Origin: Streptomyces flavidovirens DSM 40150
GTDB taxonomy: Bacteria > Actinomycetota > Actinomycetes > Streptomycetales > Streptomycetaceae
Length of the DNA: 64,000 nt
Direction of reading: 5' to 3'
Assembly (NCBI RefSeq): GCF_000429085.1
Contig: NZ_AUBE01000005.1
Location: 124,001-188,000, forward strand
The notes under the pieces were generated by a model. The model was not told the DNA's origin and ran no database searches. It worked only from the letters and a program-made list of their open reading frames with translations. Shown piece after piece: positions 23,834 to 32,462 of this stretch. A program made the translations under genes and the position numbers. The first letter of the stretch is position 1, and every line of letters begins with the position of its first letter.

Positions 23834-24781
23834 ATGGCAACCTTCCGACTAGTGGTCAGGCGGCTGTTGTCGTCGACCCCGTTCCTCTTCCTGGTCTCCG
23901 CCCTGACGTTCGTGCTGGTGTCCCTCGTCCCCGGAGACCCGGCCCGCACCATCGTCGGCCAGCACGCCACGGTTGAGCAGTACGAGGCCGTCCGCGGCCG
24001 GCTAGGCCTGGATGAGCCGTTGCCGGTTCAGTACGGGGACTGGCTCGTACGGGTCTTCCACGGCGATCTCGGAGCCTCACTGTTCAGTGGGGAGCCCGTG
24101 ACGTCGGTACTGAACAACCGGCTCCCCGTCTCCCTTTCCCTGATCATCGCCGGAACCATCGTCTCCGGGATTCTCGGTGTGTCGCTCGGCCTGCTCAGCG
24201 CGCGACGCGGCGGTCTGCTGGTGAAGGTCGTGGACGGCCTGGCGCTCCTCGGCCTGGCAGTGCCGGCGTTCTGGTTCGCCCTCGTCCTGATCGCCATCGG
24301 GTCCGTGCAGCTGCGCTGGTTCCCTGTCACCGGGTACGTCCCGTTCGCGGACGACCCCGCCGAGTGGGGCCGCTCGCTGGTCCTTCCGGTCCTGTCCCTC
24401 TCGCTGGGCGCGGTGGCCATCATCGCCAAGCAGACCCGCGACTCGGTGCTGGACACCTTGGGCCGGGACTTCGTCAGGGTCATGCAGGCCAACGGCTTCT
24501 CCCAGCTGTCGATCCTCTACCGGCATGTGCTGCGCAACGCCGCCCTGCCCCTGGTGACCGTGCTGGGAGTGGTGCTCGTCAATCTTCTCGCCGCTGCCGT
24601 GTTCGTGGAGACGGTGTTCGCCATGCCGGGGCTCGGCAGCCTCACCCAACAGGCCACGGTGCAGCACGACATCCCCGTCATCCAGGGAGCCGTCCTGTAT
24701 GTCACGGTTCTGGTCGTGATCGTCAACCTGCTGGTGGACCTGCTCTACAGCAGACTCGACCCGAGGGTGCGTGCCTCTTGA
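23834..24781 (+). CDS. ABC importer permease, DppB/OppB type
   Basis: The first inner-membrane permease of a peptide/nickel-type (family 5) importer, 315 residues with six predicted helices. Seen are the N-terminal helix FLFLVSALTFVLVSLVPGDPA, the long extracellular segment before LPVSLSLIIAGTIV, and the EAA coupling loop GRDFVRVMQANGFSQLSILY near residue 220 with the closing FVETVFAMPGLGSL. The ATG at 23834 has GAGG upstream. Its stop overlaps the next gene's TTG (TTGA), showing an operon. Cargo could be oligopeptides or aryl conjugates. Confidence 0.93.
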   Translation: MATFRLVVRRLLSSTPFLFLVSALTFVLVSLVPGDPARTIVGQHATVEQYEAVRGRLGLDEPLPVQYGDWLVRVFHGDLGASLFSGEPVTSVLNNRLPVSLSLIIAGTIVSGILGVSLGLLSARRGGLLVKVVDGLALLGLAVPAFWFALVLIAIGSVQLRWFPVTGYVPFADDPAEWGRSLVLPVLSLSLGAVAIIAKQTRDSVLDTLGRDFVRVMQANGFSQLSILYRHVLRNAALPLVTVLGVVLVNLLAAAVFVETVFAMPGLGSLTQQATVQHDIPVIQGAVLYVTVLVVIVNLLVDLLYSRLDPRVRAS

Positions 24782-26706
24782 AGCGGATCACCACAACAGG
24801 GGCCGGTCGCACGGTGAGAAGGCCCCGTCTGATGCGTCGGGTGCTGCGCCGCCCGGTCGGAGTGCTCGCCCTGGCGTGGCTGGTTCTGATGACGGTGGCC
24901 ACTCTTGCCGCACCCCTCATCACGACGCACGGCCCGCTGGACCAGGATCTTGGCCACGTACTGGCCGGGCCCACCTCCGACCACCTGCTGGGCACGGACA
25001 ACCTGGGCCGAGACCTGCTCAGTCGCGTGCTGTACGGCGGGCGTTCCACCCTTCTGGCCGTCGGTGAGGCACTGCTGGTCTTCCTCCTCATCGGCGTCAC
25101 CCTCGGCCTGGCGTCGGGCTTCCTGGGAGGCTGGGTGGACTGGCTGACCGTGCGCACGGCCGACCTGCTCTTCGCCCTGCCGGGCATCATCATCGTCCTG
25201 GTCGTGCTCTCCGTGTTCCCGGGCAATCTGCACGCCGCGATGATCACCTTCGGGGTCCTCGGCAGTCCTGGCCTGATCCGCATCCTGCGCAGCCAGACCC
25301 TCAGCATCCGCGAAGAGCTGTATGTCGCCGCCGCCAAGGTTGCCGGACTGAAGCACCATCAGATCCTGCGGCGCCACATCCTGCCCCGAATGACCAGCAT
25401 GGTCATCGTCCAGGCAGCCCTGTTCGCAGCGATCGTCGTCACCATCCAGGCCGGACTGGGTTTCCTGGGTCTCGGCGCCCAGCCTCCCCACCCGTCCTGG
25501 GGCGGACTGGTGGCCGACGCCTCGCAGGTCCTCGACCGCGCGCCGTGGATGCTGATCCCCTCCGGTGTTCCACTGGTTCTCACCGTGATGGCTCTCGCGC
25601 TGCTCGGTGACGCGGTCCGCGACGCGGCTGTCGAGGGCTGGGCGGTCACCAAGACGGCGGCGGTGCCCACCGCTGCGCACGCAGTGGCCGTCGACGCACC
25701 CGCCACCACTGAGGAAGAGCTGCCATCGGAAGAGGCCGGACTACTTTCCATCCGGAACCTGTCTGTCGAGATCGGCGGAATCCCCGTCGTACAGGACGTG
25801 AGCTTCCAGATCGCGGCGGGGGAGGCCCTCGGCGTGGTCGGCGAATCCGGCTGTGGCAAGTCCGTGACCGCGCTCGGAATCCTCGGACTCGTACCAGGGG
25901 GCGGCAGGATCACACACGGCCAAGTGCTCTTCGACGGAGTCGACCTCGTTCGCTCACCCACCGCCCTCGCCAAGGTGCGCGGTGCCGGTATCGCGTACGT
26001 CTCCCAGGAGCCGATGGTCGCCCTCGACCCGACGTTCATGGTGGGGCACCAGCTCGCCGAAGCGGTGCGCCGGCACCAGCGGTGTGACCGCCGCGCCGCC
26101 CGCCGACACGTCACAGAGCTCCTCGACCTGGTGAACTTCCCCGATTCCGCGGCGGTGGTCCGGCGGTATCCGCACCAGCTCTCCGGCGGGATGGCGCAGC
26201 GGGTGGCGATCGCGCTGGCACTCGCCGGCCGGCCCAAGCTACTGATCGCCGACGAGCCGACCACCGCGCTGGACGTGACCGTCCAGGCCGAGATCCTGAC
26301 ACTGCTGCGTACCCTCCAGGCCGAGACCGGCATGGCGGTGCTCATCGTCACCCACGACTGGGGCGTGGTGGCGGACTTGTGCCACCGGGCCGTGGTGATG
26401 TACGCGGGCCAGGTCGTCGAACAGGCGGACGTCGAGGAGACGTTCACCAGGCCCCTGCACCCGTACACCGCCGGTCTCCTGGCCGCCAACCCACACCTCG
26501 CCCGTGAGGGAGAACCCCTGCCGACCATCCCGGGGACCGTACCCACCCCGCGCGACTGGCCGATCGGCTGCCGCTTCGCCGCCCGCTGCGCTCTCTCCGA
26601 CGACGCATGCACGACACAACCGGTGCCGCTCGCCGAGCCGCTGCGCGGCCGGCTCACCCGGTGCGTCCACTCCCAGCGGCTCCTCGTGGAAGGCACTCCC
26701 GCATGA
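24778..26706 (+). CDS. Fused ABC permease (DppC type) and ATPase (DppD type)
   Basis: One 642-residue chain carries two usually separate subunits. Residues 1-300 are a DppC-type permease (DHLLGTDNLGRDLLSR near residue 70, coupling loop YVAAAKVAGLKHHQILRRHI near residue 185, GLGFLGLGAQPPHPSWG near residue 230). An Ala/Thr/Glu-rich linker spans about 300-325. Residues 325-642 are the ATPase: Walker A GESGCGKSV near 355, signature LSGGMAQRV near 467, Walker B LLIADEPT near 487 and the C-terminal cysteine-rich GCRFAARCALSDDAC. Such fusions occur in actinomycetes. The TTG start overlaps the previous stop; GTG 24814 or ATG 24832 are alternatives. Stoichiometry would be fixed by the fusion. Confidence 0.92.
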   Translation: MKRITTTGAGRTVRRPRLMRRVLRRPVGVLALAWLVLMTVATLAAPLITTHGPLDQDLGHVLAGPTSDHLLGTDNLGRDLLSRVLYGGRSTLLAVGEALLVFLLIGVTLGLASGFLGGWVDWLTVRTADLLFALPGIIIVLVVLSVFPGNLHAAMITFGVLGSPGLIRILRSQTLSIREELYVAAAKVAGLKHHQILRRHILPRMTSMVIVQAALFAAIVVTIQAGLGFLGLGAQPPHPSWGGLVADASQVLDRAPWMLIPSGVPLVLTVMALALLGDAVRDAAVEGWAVTKTAAVPTAAHAVAVDAPATTEEELPSEEAGLLSIRNLSVEIGGIPVVQDVSFQIAAGEALGVVGESGCGKSVTALGILGLVPGGGRITHGQVLFDGVDLVRSPTALAKVRGAGIAYVSQEPMVALDPTFMVGHQLAEAVRRHQRCDRRAARRHVTELLDLVNFPDSAAVVRRYPHQLSGGMAQRVAIALALAGRPKLLIADEPTTALDVTVQAEILTLLRTLQAETGMAVLIVTHDWGVVADLCHRAVVMYAGQVVEQADVEETFTRPLHPYTAGLLAANPHLAREGEPLPTIPGTVPTPRDWPIGCRFAARCALSDDACTTQPVPLAEPLRGRLTRCVHSQRLLVEGTPA

Positions 26707-27716
26707 CCTCGCCATCCGTCCTCGACGTCGAGGACCTCACGGTCGAATTCCGGCAGAGCCGTCGCACCCCGCCCCTCCGGGCCGTGAACAAGGTGTCCCT
26801 CAACATCGCGCCCGGCGAGACCGTCGGACTCGTGGGCGAATCCGGCTCAGGCAAGTCCACCATCGGCCGCGCCGTCCTGGGCCTGAACCCCGTCCACTCC
26901 GGCCGTATCCACTTCGAAGGCCGCGACATCACCCGCGCCTCCGCCCGCACCCGCCGCGGACTCAGCGCCCGCCTGCAGGTCGTCTTCCAGGACCCGTACT
27001 CCTCGCTCAACCCCGCCCGCACCATCGGCCAGACCCTCGCCGAACCCCTCCTGGCCCACAGCAGGACCGACGAACGGCCCATAGGACAACGCGTCGCGGC
27101 GATGCTCGAGCGAGTCGGTATGCCCGCCGACACGGCGGACCGCTACCCCGGCCAGTTCTCCGGCGGGCAGCGCCAGCGCATCGCCATTGCCCGCGCCCTC
27201 ATGCCCGAACCACGCCTGGTCATCTGCGACGAGCCGGTCAGCGCACTGGACCTGTCCATCCAGGCACAGGTCATGAACCTGCTGGCAGATCTGCAGCGCG
27301 ACCTCGATCTCAGCTACCTCTTCATCGCCCACGACCTGCCCGTGGTAAGCCATCTCTCCCACCGCATCGTGGTGCTCTACCGAGGCCAGGTCATGGAGAC
27401 CGGTCCGGCCGGGGCGCTGTACACCTTCCCCGTCCACCCGTACACCCGGGCACTCCTCGCCGCCGTACCCCAGCCCGATCCGCGCGCCCAACGCGCCCAA
27501 CGCGCCCGCGCGGGGCAACGCACGGCATCGAGCCCGTCGGCCGCCGCTTCCCCGAGAGGATGCGCCTTCGCACACCGCTGCCCTCATGCCATCGACCTGT
27601 GCCACAGCGAGCGACCTCCCCTGCTGCCCCTCACCGGAGGCCGCGCCGCAGCATGCCATCGCAGTACGGAACTTCACCCGCTCCCCGCTGTCCCGCAGTC
27701 CCAGCCGCACACGTAA
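26703..27716 (+). CDS. ABC importer ATPase, DppF/OppF type
   Basis: The second ATPase of the importer, 337 residues. Walker A GESGSGKST is near residue 44, the Q-loop is in VVFQDPYSSLNP near residue 98, the signature FSGGQRQRI near residue 151, Walker B LVICDEPV near residue 171 and the switch histidine in FIAHDLPVV near residue 206. The C-terminal oligopeptide-type extension with GCAFAHRCPHAIDLC is present. A repeated QRAQRAR stretch lies in the linker near residue 260. The start overlaps the preceding stop (ATGA), so it is translated in step with the fused subunit. Confidence 0.93.
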   Translation: MTSPSVLDVEDLTVEFRQSRRTPPLRAVNKVSLNIAPGETVGLVGESGSGKSTIGRAVLGLNPVHSGRIHFEGRDITRASARTRRGLSARLQVVFQDPYSSLNPARTIGQTLAEPLLAHSRTDERPIGQRVAAMLERVGMPADTADRYPGQFSGGQRQRIAIARALMPEPRLVICDEPVSALDLSIQAQVMNLLADLQRDLDLSYLFIAHDLPVVSHLSHRIVVLYRGQVMETGPAGALYTFPVHPYTRALLAAVPQPDPRAQRAQRARAGQRTASSPSAAASPRGCAFAHRCPHAIDLCHSERPPLLPLTGGRAAACHRSTELHPLPAVPQSQPHT

Positions 27717-27725
27717 GGACGCCCC

Positions 27726-29300
27726 ATGCCCGGAAATCCCTTGCTCACGAAACCCATGACCAGAAGGCTTGCGGTACTGGCGGCGTTCGCCGTCGCGGCC
27801 GCCACCGCGTGCAGCGGATCCGGGTCCTCCGGTGCCGGCACGAGCGGCGGTCAGAAGGACACACTCACCGTCGTCGCCGCCGGAGCGCCCGCCAGCCTCG
27901 ACCCGGCCAAGGCCAACGTCGGCTCCGACAACTGGTTCGTCAACCTTGCCTACGACACCGTCCTGAGACAGGGGCGCAACGGAAAGGTGTCGGCCGGACT
28001 GGCCACCACGTGGGGCTACATCGGCACGGGAAACACCGACTTCGAGTTCACCCTGCGCCAAGGGCTGAAGTTCGCCGATGGCACGCCGCTGGACGCCAAA
28101 GCCGTGGCGGCCTCGCTCAACTACGGCCGCAAGAACGGACTCAACGTCTCCTGGACCTCCGCCATCGAGTCGGTCACCGCCACCGGCCCGCTGACGGTAC
28201 GGATCCACTGTTCCAGCCCGCACCCCAACCTGCCGCAGCTGATGACCCAGGTCCTGATGATCGGCTCGGTCATCAGCCCCAAGGGTTTGGCGTCCCCGGC
28301 CACCATGGGCACCCGGTCCTTCGGCGCCGGTCCGTACGTCCTCGACACGGCGCACACCGCCTCTGGCGACCACTACACCTACACCCCCAATCCCCACTAC
28401 TGGGACAAGAAGAAGGTCCACTGGAAAAAGGTGGTCGTCAAGGTCGTCGCCAACTCCAACTCCGCACTCCAGGCGGTCAAGACGGGCCAGGCCGATGCCA
28501 TGGCCATCACCGCCAACCAAGCAGACACCGCCAAGTCCGGCGGCTTGAAGGTCGTCGGCGCCCCGAACATCTTCATGGGCGTCAATCTCGCGGACCGGAA
28601 GGGCACCGTCTCCAAGCCGCTGGGGGACCTCCGCGTCCGCCAAGCCCTGAACCACGCGGTGGACCGAGCCGCCATCACCAAGGCCATCGTGCAGAAGTAC
28701 GGTCAGCCGACCAGCCAGATCTCCCTGCCGGGACTCGACGGCTTCGCGGCCGACTACGACAACCGCTACCCATACGACCCGGCCAAGGCCAAGAAGCTCC
28801 TCGCCGAAGCCGGATACCCCAACGGCTTCTCCCTGAAGATGGAGACCCAGAGCCTCTTCGGCGTCGACCTCGTCACCCAGGCCGTGGTCCAGCAGTGGAA
28901 GCAGATCGGTGTCACCGCCGACGTCACCACCGACACGAGCGTGGGCCAATGGCTGGCCAACGCCACCTCCAAAAAATATCCGGCCCTCGGCTTCGGCTAC
29001 GGCGGCGCGACCAGCTACGCCCTGTCCCTCGACTGGATGCTGCCGCACGCCACGGCCTTCAACCCCTTCGCCACCTCAGACCCGAAGCTCACCCGCATGC
29101 TGACCGCAGCCGCGGCAGCACCCGCCGACAAGCAACCCGCCCTTTACCAGGACGTCATGCGGTACGTCGTCGACCAGGCGTGGCTCGTCTCCGTCATGCG
29201 CATGGACGGCCTGTACGCGTACAACGCCAAGAAGCTGACGGGCTTCACAGCGGCCCCCAGTTACATCCCCGACCTCGCGTGGAGCGTCGCTCCCCGCTAG
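27726..29300 (+). CDS. Family-5 extracellular solute-binding lipoprotein
   Basis: The substrate receptor of the importer, 524 residues. The N-terminus is a lipoprotein signal (MTRRLAVLAAFAVAA, lipobox ATAC with the anchor cysteine near residue 29, then a Gly/Ser tether). The mature part has the family pattern: SLDPAKANVGSDNWFVNLAY, LRQGLKFADGTPLDAKAV, DLRVRQALNHAVDRAAI near residue 305 and the YPYDPAKAKKLLAEAGYPNG segment near residue 345. AAGGAC precedes the start, ten bases after the ATPase stop. Members bind peptides, nickel, opines or plant-derived sugars; this sequence does not reveal which. Placement beside an aromatic pathway suggests an aryl conjugate or amide. Confidence 0.93.
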   Translation: MPGNPLLTKPMTRRLAVLAAFAVAAATACSGSGSSGAGTSGGQKDTLTVVAAGAPASLDPAKANVGSDNWFVNLAYDTVLRQGRNGKVSAGLATTWGYIGTGNTDFEFTLRQGLKFADGTPLDAKAVAASLNYGRKNGLNVSWTSAIESVTATGPLTVRIHCSSPHPNLPQLMTQVLMIGSVISPKGLASPATMGTRSFGAGPYVLDTAHTASGDHYTYTPNPHYWDKKKVHWKKVVVKVVANSNSALQAVKTGQADAMAITANQADTAKSGGLKVVGAPNIFMGVNLADRKGTVSKPLGDLRVRQALNHAVDRAAITKAIVQKYGQPTSQISLPGLDGFAADYDNRYPYDPAKAKKLLAEAGYPNGFSLKMETQSLFGVDLVTQAVVQQWKQIGVTADVTTDTSVGQWLANATSKKYPALGFGYGGATSYALSLDWMLPHATAFNPFATSDPKLTRMLTAAAAAPADKQPALYQDVMRYVVDQAWLVSVMRMDGLYAYNAKKLTGFTAAPSYIPDLAWSVAPR

Positions 29301-29426
29301 GCGAGAGACGGACCCCGCCCTCTCGAACGACGGGGACCACGCGATTCCCGGCCCGCCGCTCCTCCCCACATCCGCATCACCGAACCACCCGACAGCGCCA
29401 ACCACCGCACCATGCCGAGGTCTCCC

Positions 29427-30704
29427 ATGGCAGAAACACCCACGCAGTCCTCAGCCGCTTCCGCTGCAAACGGAACAGAACGCATCACCCCCACTGGCCG
29501 CCGCGTCATCGTCCTGCTGTTCACCGTCCTCTTCCTCGACGGATACGACACGACATCCCTCGGATTCGTCGTCCCCTCCCTCGCCGGCGAATGGGGCCTT
29601 CCCCCTGCCTCCTTCACACCCGCCCTGGTCGCGACCAATGCCGGTGTCGTGATCGGCTACCTGCTGTGCGGCGCTCTTGCCGCACGATTCGGGCGCCGGA
29701 ACGCCATCGTCGCCGGCACAGCCATCTTTGCCGTCGGCTCCCCGCTCACCGTCCTGGCCCACGGCATTCCGCAGCTCACAGCGGTGCGACTGGTGACAGC
29801 ACTCGGACTGGGAATCGTCCTGCCGACCTCCATATCGCTGGCCGCGGATCATGCGCCCAGACACCGACGCGACATGGTCACCGTTGGAGTCACCCTGGCC
29901 CTGAGCGTCGGCGCCATGGCAGGCGGTCTGCTCGGCGGCCGCCTGATCGCAGGCTTCGGCTGGACCTCGGTGTTCTGGCTCGGCGCGGCCCTTCCCCTCA
30001 TCATGCTGCCCGCCCTCTACTGGGGCCTTCCGCGCTCGGACGAGGACACCTCGCCAATGCCCTCCGACCGTCGGAGCCCCCGTGTCTCGGTGTCCACCCT
30101 TCTCTCGCACGGCTCGGCCACCAACACCATCCTGTTGTGGGCGTTCGCGTTCCTTGCCTTCACGACCACCTTCGCGCTCCAGGCATGGCTCCCCACCCTG
30201 CTTACGACGGGTTACGGCCTCGCACCCGCGCAGGCACCGCTGGGCTCCGCTGTGCTCGGCTTCGGCGGCGTCACGGGCGGCATCCTCCTCGCCGTCCTCG
30301 CTGCTCGGTTCGGCATACCCCGGTGCTTGATGGGCTCGGTACTGGTCGGAGCCCTGTTCCTCATCGTCGCCAGCCAGCTCTCGTCCGCGGGCACGGCCCT
30401 CTTCCTCACCCTGGCGGTGGCGGGCGCAGGCATCACGGGCGGCGTCATCGGCCAAGCCGCCCTCGCGGTCACCCTCTACGAACCGGCCGTGCGCACGCAA
30501 GGAATAGCGTGGGCCGCCGCCTTCGGCCGAGCAGGCTCCGTGGCCGGTCCGGCAGCCGCCGGTGCCCTGCTCGCGGCCGGCCTTACCGGCCAGAAGGTCA
30601 TTCTGCTGACCGTTGTGCCCATCGGGCTTGCGGTGGCCGTAGCCCTCACCATCGCGATGAGACACGGGCGTCCCGCGGCCGATCCGCCCACCCGCGACGC
30701 TTGA
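29427..30704 (+). CDS. Aromatic acid:proton symporter, MFS (AAHS family)
   Basis: A 425-residue, 12-helix carrier. The motif FLDGYDTTSLGFVVPSL in helix 1 is the DGxD signature of the aromatic acid/H+ symporter family (PcaK, BenK, GenK types), and the loop LAARFGRRNAIVAG is the MFS motif between helices 2 and 3. The expected substrate is salicylate, gentisate or a related benzoate, matching the pathway upstream. The start at 29427 has CGAGG upstream; an in-frame ATG at 29412 lacks a ribosome site. It is about 126 bases after the binding-protein gene on the same strand, with a short CGAGAG/CTCTCG dyad between them. Confidence 0.92.
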   Translation: MAETPTQSSAASAANGTERITPTGRRVIVLLFTVLFLDGYDTTSLGFVVPSLAGEWGLPPASFTPALVATNAGVVIGYLLCGALAARFGRRNAIVAGTAIFAVGSPLTVLAHGIPQLTAVRLVTALGLGIVLPTSISLAADHAPRHRRDMVTVGVTLALSVGAMAGGLLGGRLIAGFGWTSVFWLGAALPLIMLPALYWGLPRSDEDTSPMPSDRRSPRVSVSTLLSHGSATNTILLWAFAFLAFTTTFALQAWLPTLLTTGYGLAPAQAPLGSAVLGFGGVTGGILLAVLAARFGIPRCLMGSVLVGALFLIVASQLSSAGTALFLTLAVAGAGITGGVIGQAALAVTLYEPAVRTQGIAWAAAFGRAGSVAGPAAAGALLAAGLTGQKVILLTVVPIGLAVAVALTIAMRHGRPAADPPTRDA

Positions 30705-30835
30705 GAGCAGCGATCAGGAGCGTTGTGGATACACGCGGTCAATGACCGAGGTGCTGCTTCACGGTGTGGCGAGCCTGTCCAGGGCTCGCCGCACCGGAGG
30801 CCGTTGGCCCTCCAGGGCGAGACCACATGCCCGGT

Positions 30836-31398
30836 TCACGCGAATGTTCCATGTTCCCCGGCAGCGTTCCCCACAAGGGGCACCTCTGCCCAGATCGTCT
30901 TGCCTGTGCCATGGTGACGGCTACCCCACCGCTGGGCGAGTTGGGCGACGATGAAAAGGCCACGACCACCTTCGTCGAAGACACGGGCACGTCGCAGGTG
31001 AGGCGCGGTGCTACTGGCGTCGCTCACCTCGCAGATCACGGTATTGGCGTCCCGGATCAACCGTAGTTGGGCGGGGGACGGGCGTAACGAATGGCGTTGG
31101 TGACGAGTTCGCTCGCGATGAGTTCGATGACGAAGGACAAGTCCTCCAGATGCCAGGCGGTGAGTACGCCGCAGACGAACTCGCGGGCATGGGCAACGGT
31201 CGCAGGATCGGTGGACAGTTCCCATGCGGCGACCTGATCGGCTCCCAGAGCATGGGTGCGGGCCAGCAGAAGGGCGGCGTCGTCGGTACGGTGGCCGGGG
31301 AGCAGGGTGATCAGCGCGCTGTCGCAGGTTTCTTCCAGGGGGCCTTCCGAGGCTGCGCAGCTTCCTCTCGCGCTCAGCCTGTCGGCACTCCGGGTCAC
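30836..31398 (-). pseudogene. Frameshifted, truncated PP2C/anti-sigma ATPase fragment
   Basis: The minus strand encodes the end of a PP2C phosphatase domain (ITLLPGHRTDDAALLLAR) followed by a GHKL ATPase with N box ELVTNAIRYARP and, in another frame, LRLIRDANTVICEVSD, FDEGGRGLFIVAQL and TGKTIWAE. The break lies at the run GGGGG (31073-31077); one extra base would restore a single frame. The large N-terminal part usual for these SpoIIE-like regulators (GAF/PAS and most of the phosphatase) is missing beyond 31398. So it is a decayed fragment at the edge of an accessory region. Confidence 0.7.
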
Positions 31399-31659
31399 GT
31401 ACGACCTGTTCCGCCTTGCGGCACGGTCCGCCTGCTCTTTCTCGGCAGACTTGCGCGCCTGCTCCCAGGCCCGGGCCGGGGTCCGCTGTGACGGCTACGG
31501 AGAGTTAGACAGGCCGCGATTGAGGAACATGCGCTTGAGGGTGTCCTCGACGAGCGGCTAGACGGGCACCTCAACGCCGAACGATCCCGGTGCTGGTTCG
31601 GTGCTGACTTAGCAGGGGCGCTGGCAAGGAAGCCGCAGGTCGTAGCCCTGATCGGATGA

Positions 31660-31755
31660 GTTGTCGTACCACTCAATCGTTGTGCCGATGAGGCTCGCGG
31701 CGACAATGCGCTTGAGTGAACTGGGCGTTGGGGGAGCGGTTGCTGGGGAGGCCAT
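31660..31755 (-). pseudogene. N-terminal remnant of an MHS-type MFS transporter
   Basis: From an ATG at 31755 the minus strand reads MASPATAPPTPSSLKR and then IVAASLIGTTIEWYD, the nearly invariant first helix of metabolite:H+ symporters of the MHS group. The similarity stops after that and the frame soon ends. Only about 32 codons remain, so it is a relic joined to unrelated sequence. Confidence 0.6.
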
Positions 31756-32462
31756 GAACACCACTTCTGGACAGTTGGCGGGGACGTTTCCGTGTCGCCA
31801 CACCGTAGGAACGCGCAGGTGAGCGTCCCATGTGGCGGGGCACCATAGTTCTCGGGGTCGGGTGTGCGCGGTGGCCACCATGGGGGCACCTTCGGGCGGC
31901 GGCCGGGGCTCTTTGAGGGCCGCCTCGCCGAGGCCCCGAAGGGACTGTCCGAGTAGCGCTATTCGGGCACGATCTGGTGGTGCCGTGCTGGATGCGGAGG
32001 GCGGCGAACGGGGTCCCGCGGCCGCTGGACCGAGGCCAACCAGCGCTTCAGTGACTGGGTGGACACCCAGGATGATGACGCTCCGAAGAAGCGCAAAGCC
32101 ATCGATGCCTGGCTCCTTAGCGAGCTGGGTCAATGCCTTGGCTGGTCAGAGGGACAGTGGCGGAGGTTTTGATGTTTTCGCTGTCGATCAGGCAGGCGCT
32201 GGGTTGGCTCGTGTGGCCTTCGGCTTGGCCGACTTTGCCGCGGAGGAAAGCAGCCGGGTGTGTGCCGAGGTGTCTGGTGCACTGGGGCGCGGGTTCACAA
32301 GCACGTATGAACCGGGTGGTTTCTGAATGACAAAGAAACCGGCGCACCGTCGGCGACCGTGCCGGCATCGACGAGGCCATAGACGTCGGCACGGAGGCCC
32401 GCGTTACAGGCACCGACCTTGGGCGGCGGCCGACGGCATACCCCGGCGGACACAGGACATGA
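31756..32462. other. Scrambled region, mostly gene fragments
   Basis: No intact gene was found. Besides the IS5-like piece at 32117-32290, the plus strand has a plausible C-terminal peptide (32026-32172: EANQRFSDWVDTQDDDAPKK, then AIDAWLLSEL) of an unidentified protein without a start. Mixed fragments of different families side by side indicate repeated insertions and deletions. Confidence 0.45.
32117..32290 (-). mobile_element. IS5-like transposase remnant
   Basis: The minus strand reads QPSACLIDSENIKTSATVPL then SQGIDPAR and a stop, close to the IDSQSVKTS-x-VP-x-x-SQGID core around the first catalytic aspartate of IS5-family transposases. Upstream (HPAAFLRGKVGQAEGH) is degraded. No inverted repeats or full gene were found, so the element is dead. 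Confidence 0.6.

Noticed and set aside
24778..26706. Treating the permease and ATPase as two separate genes
   Set aside because: The reading frame is continuous through a plausible linker with no stop or internal start bearing a ribosome site, and such fusions are known in actinomycetes.
32026..32172. A plus-strand C-terminal peptide as an independent gene
   Set aside because: It has no start codon or ribosome site and overlaps the IS5-like relic, so it is kept only as an unidentified fragment in the region note.
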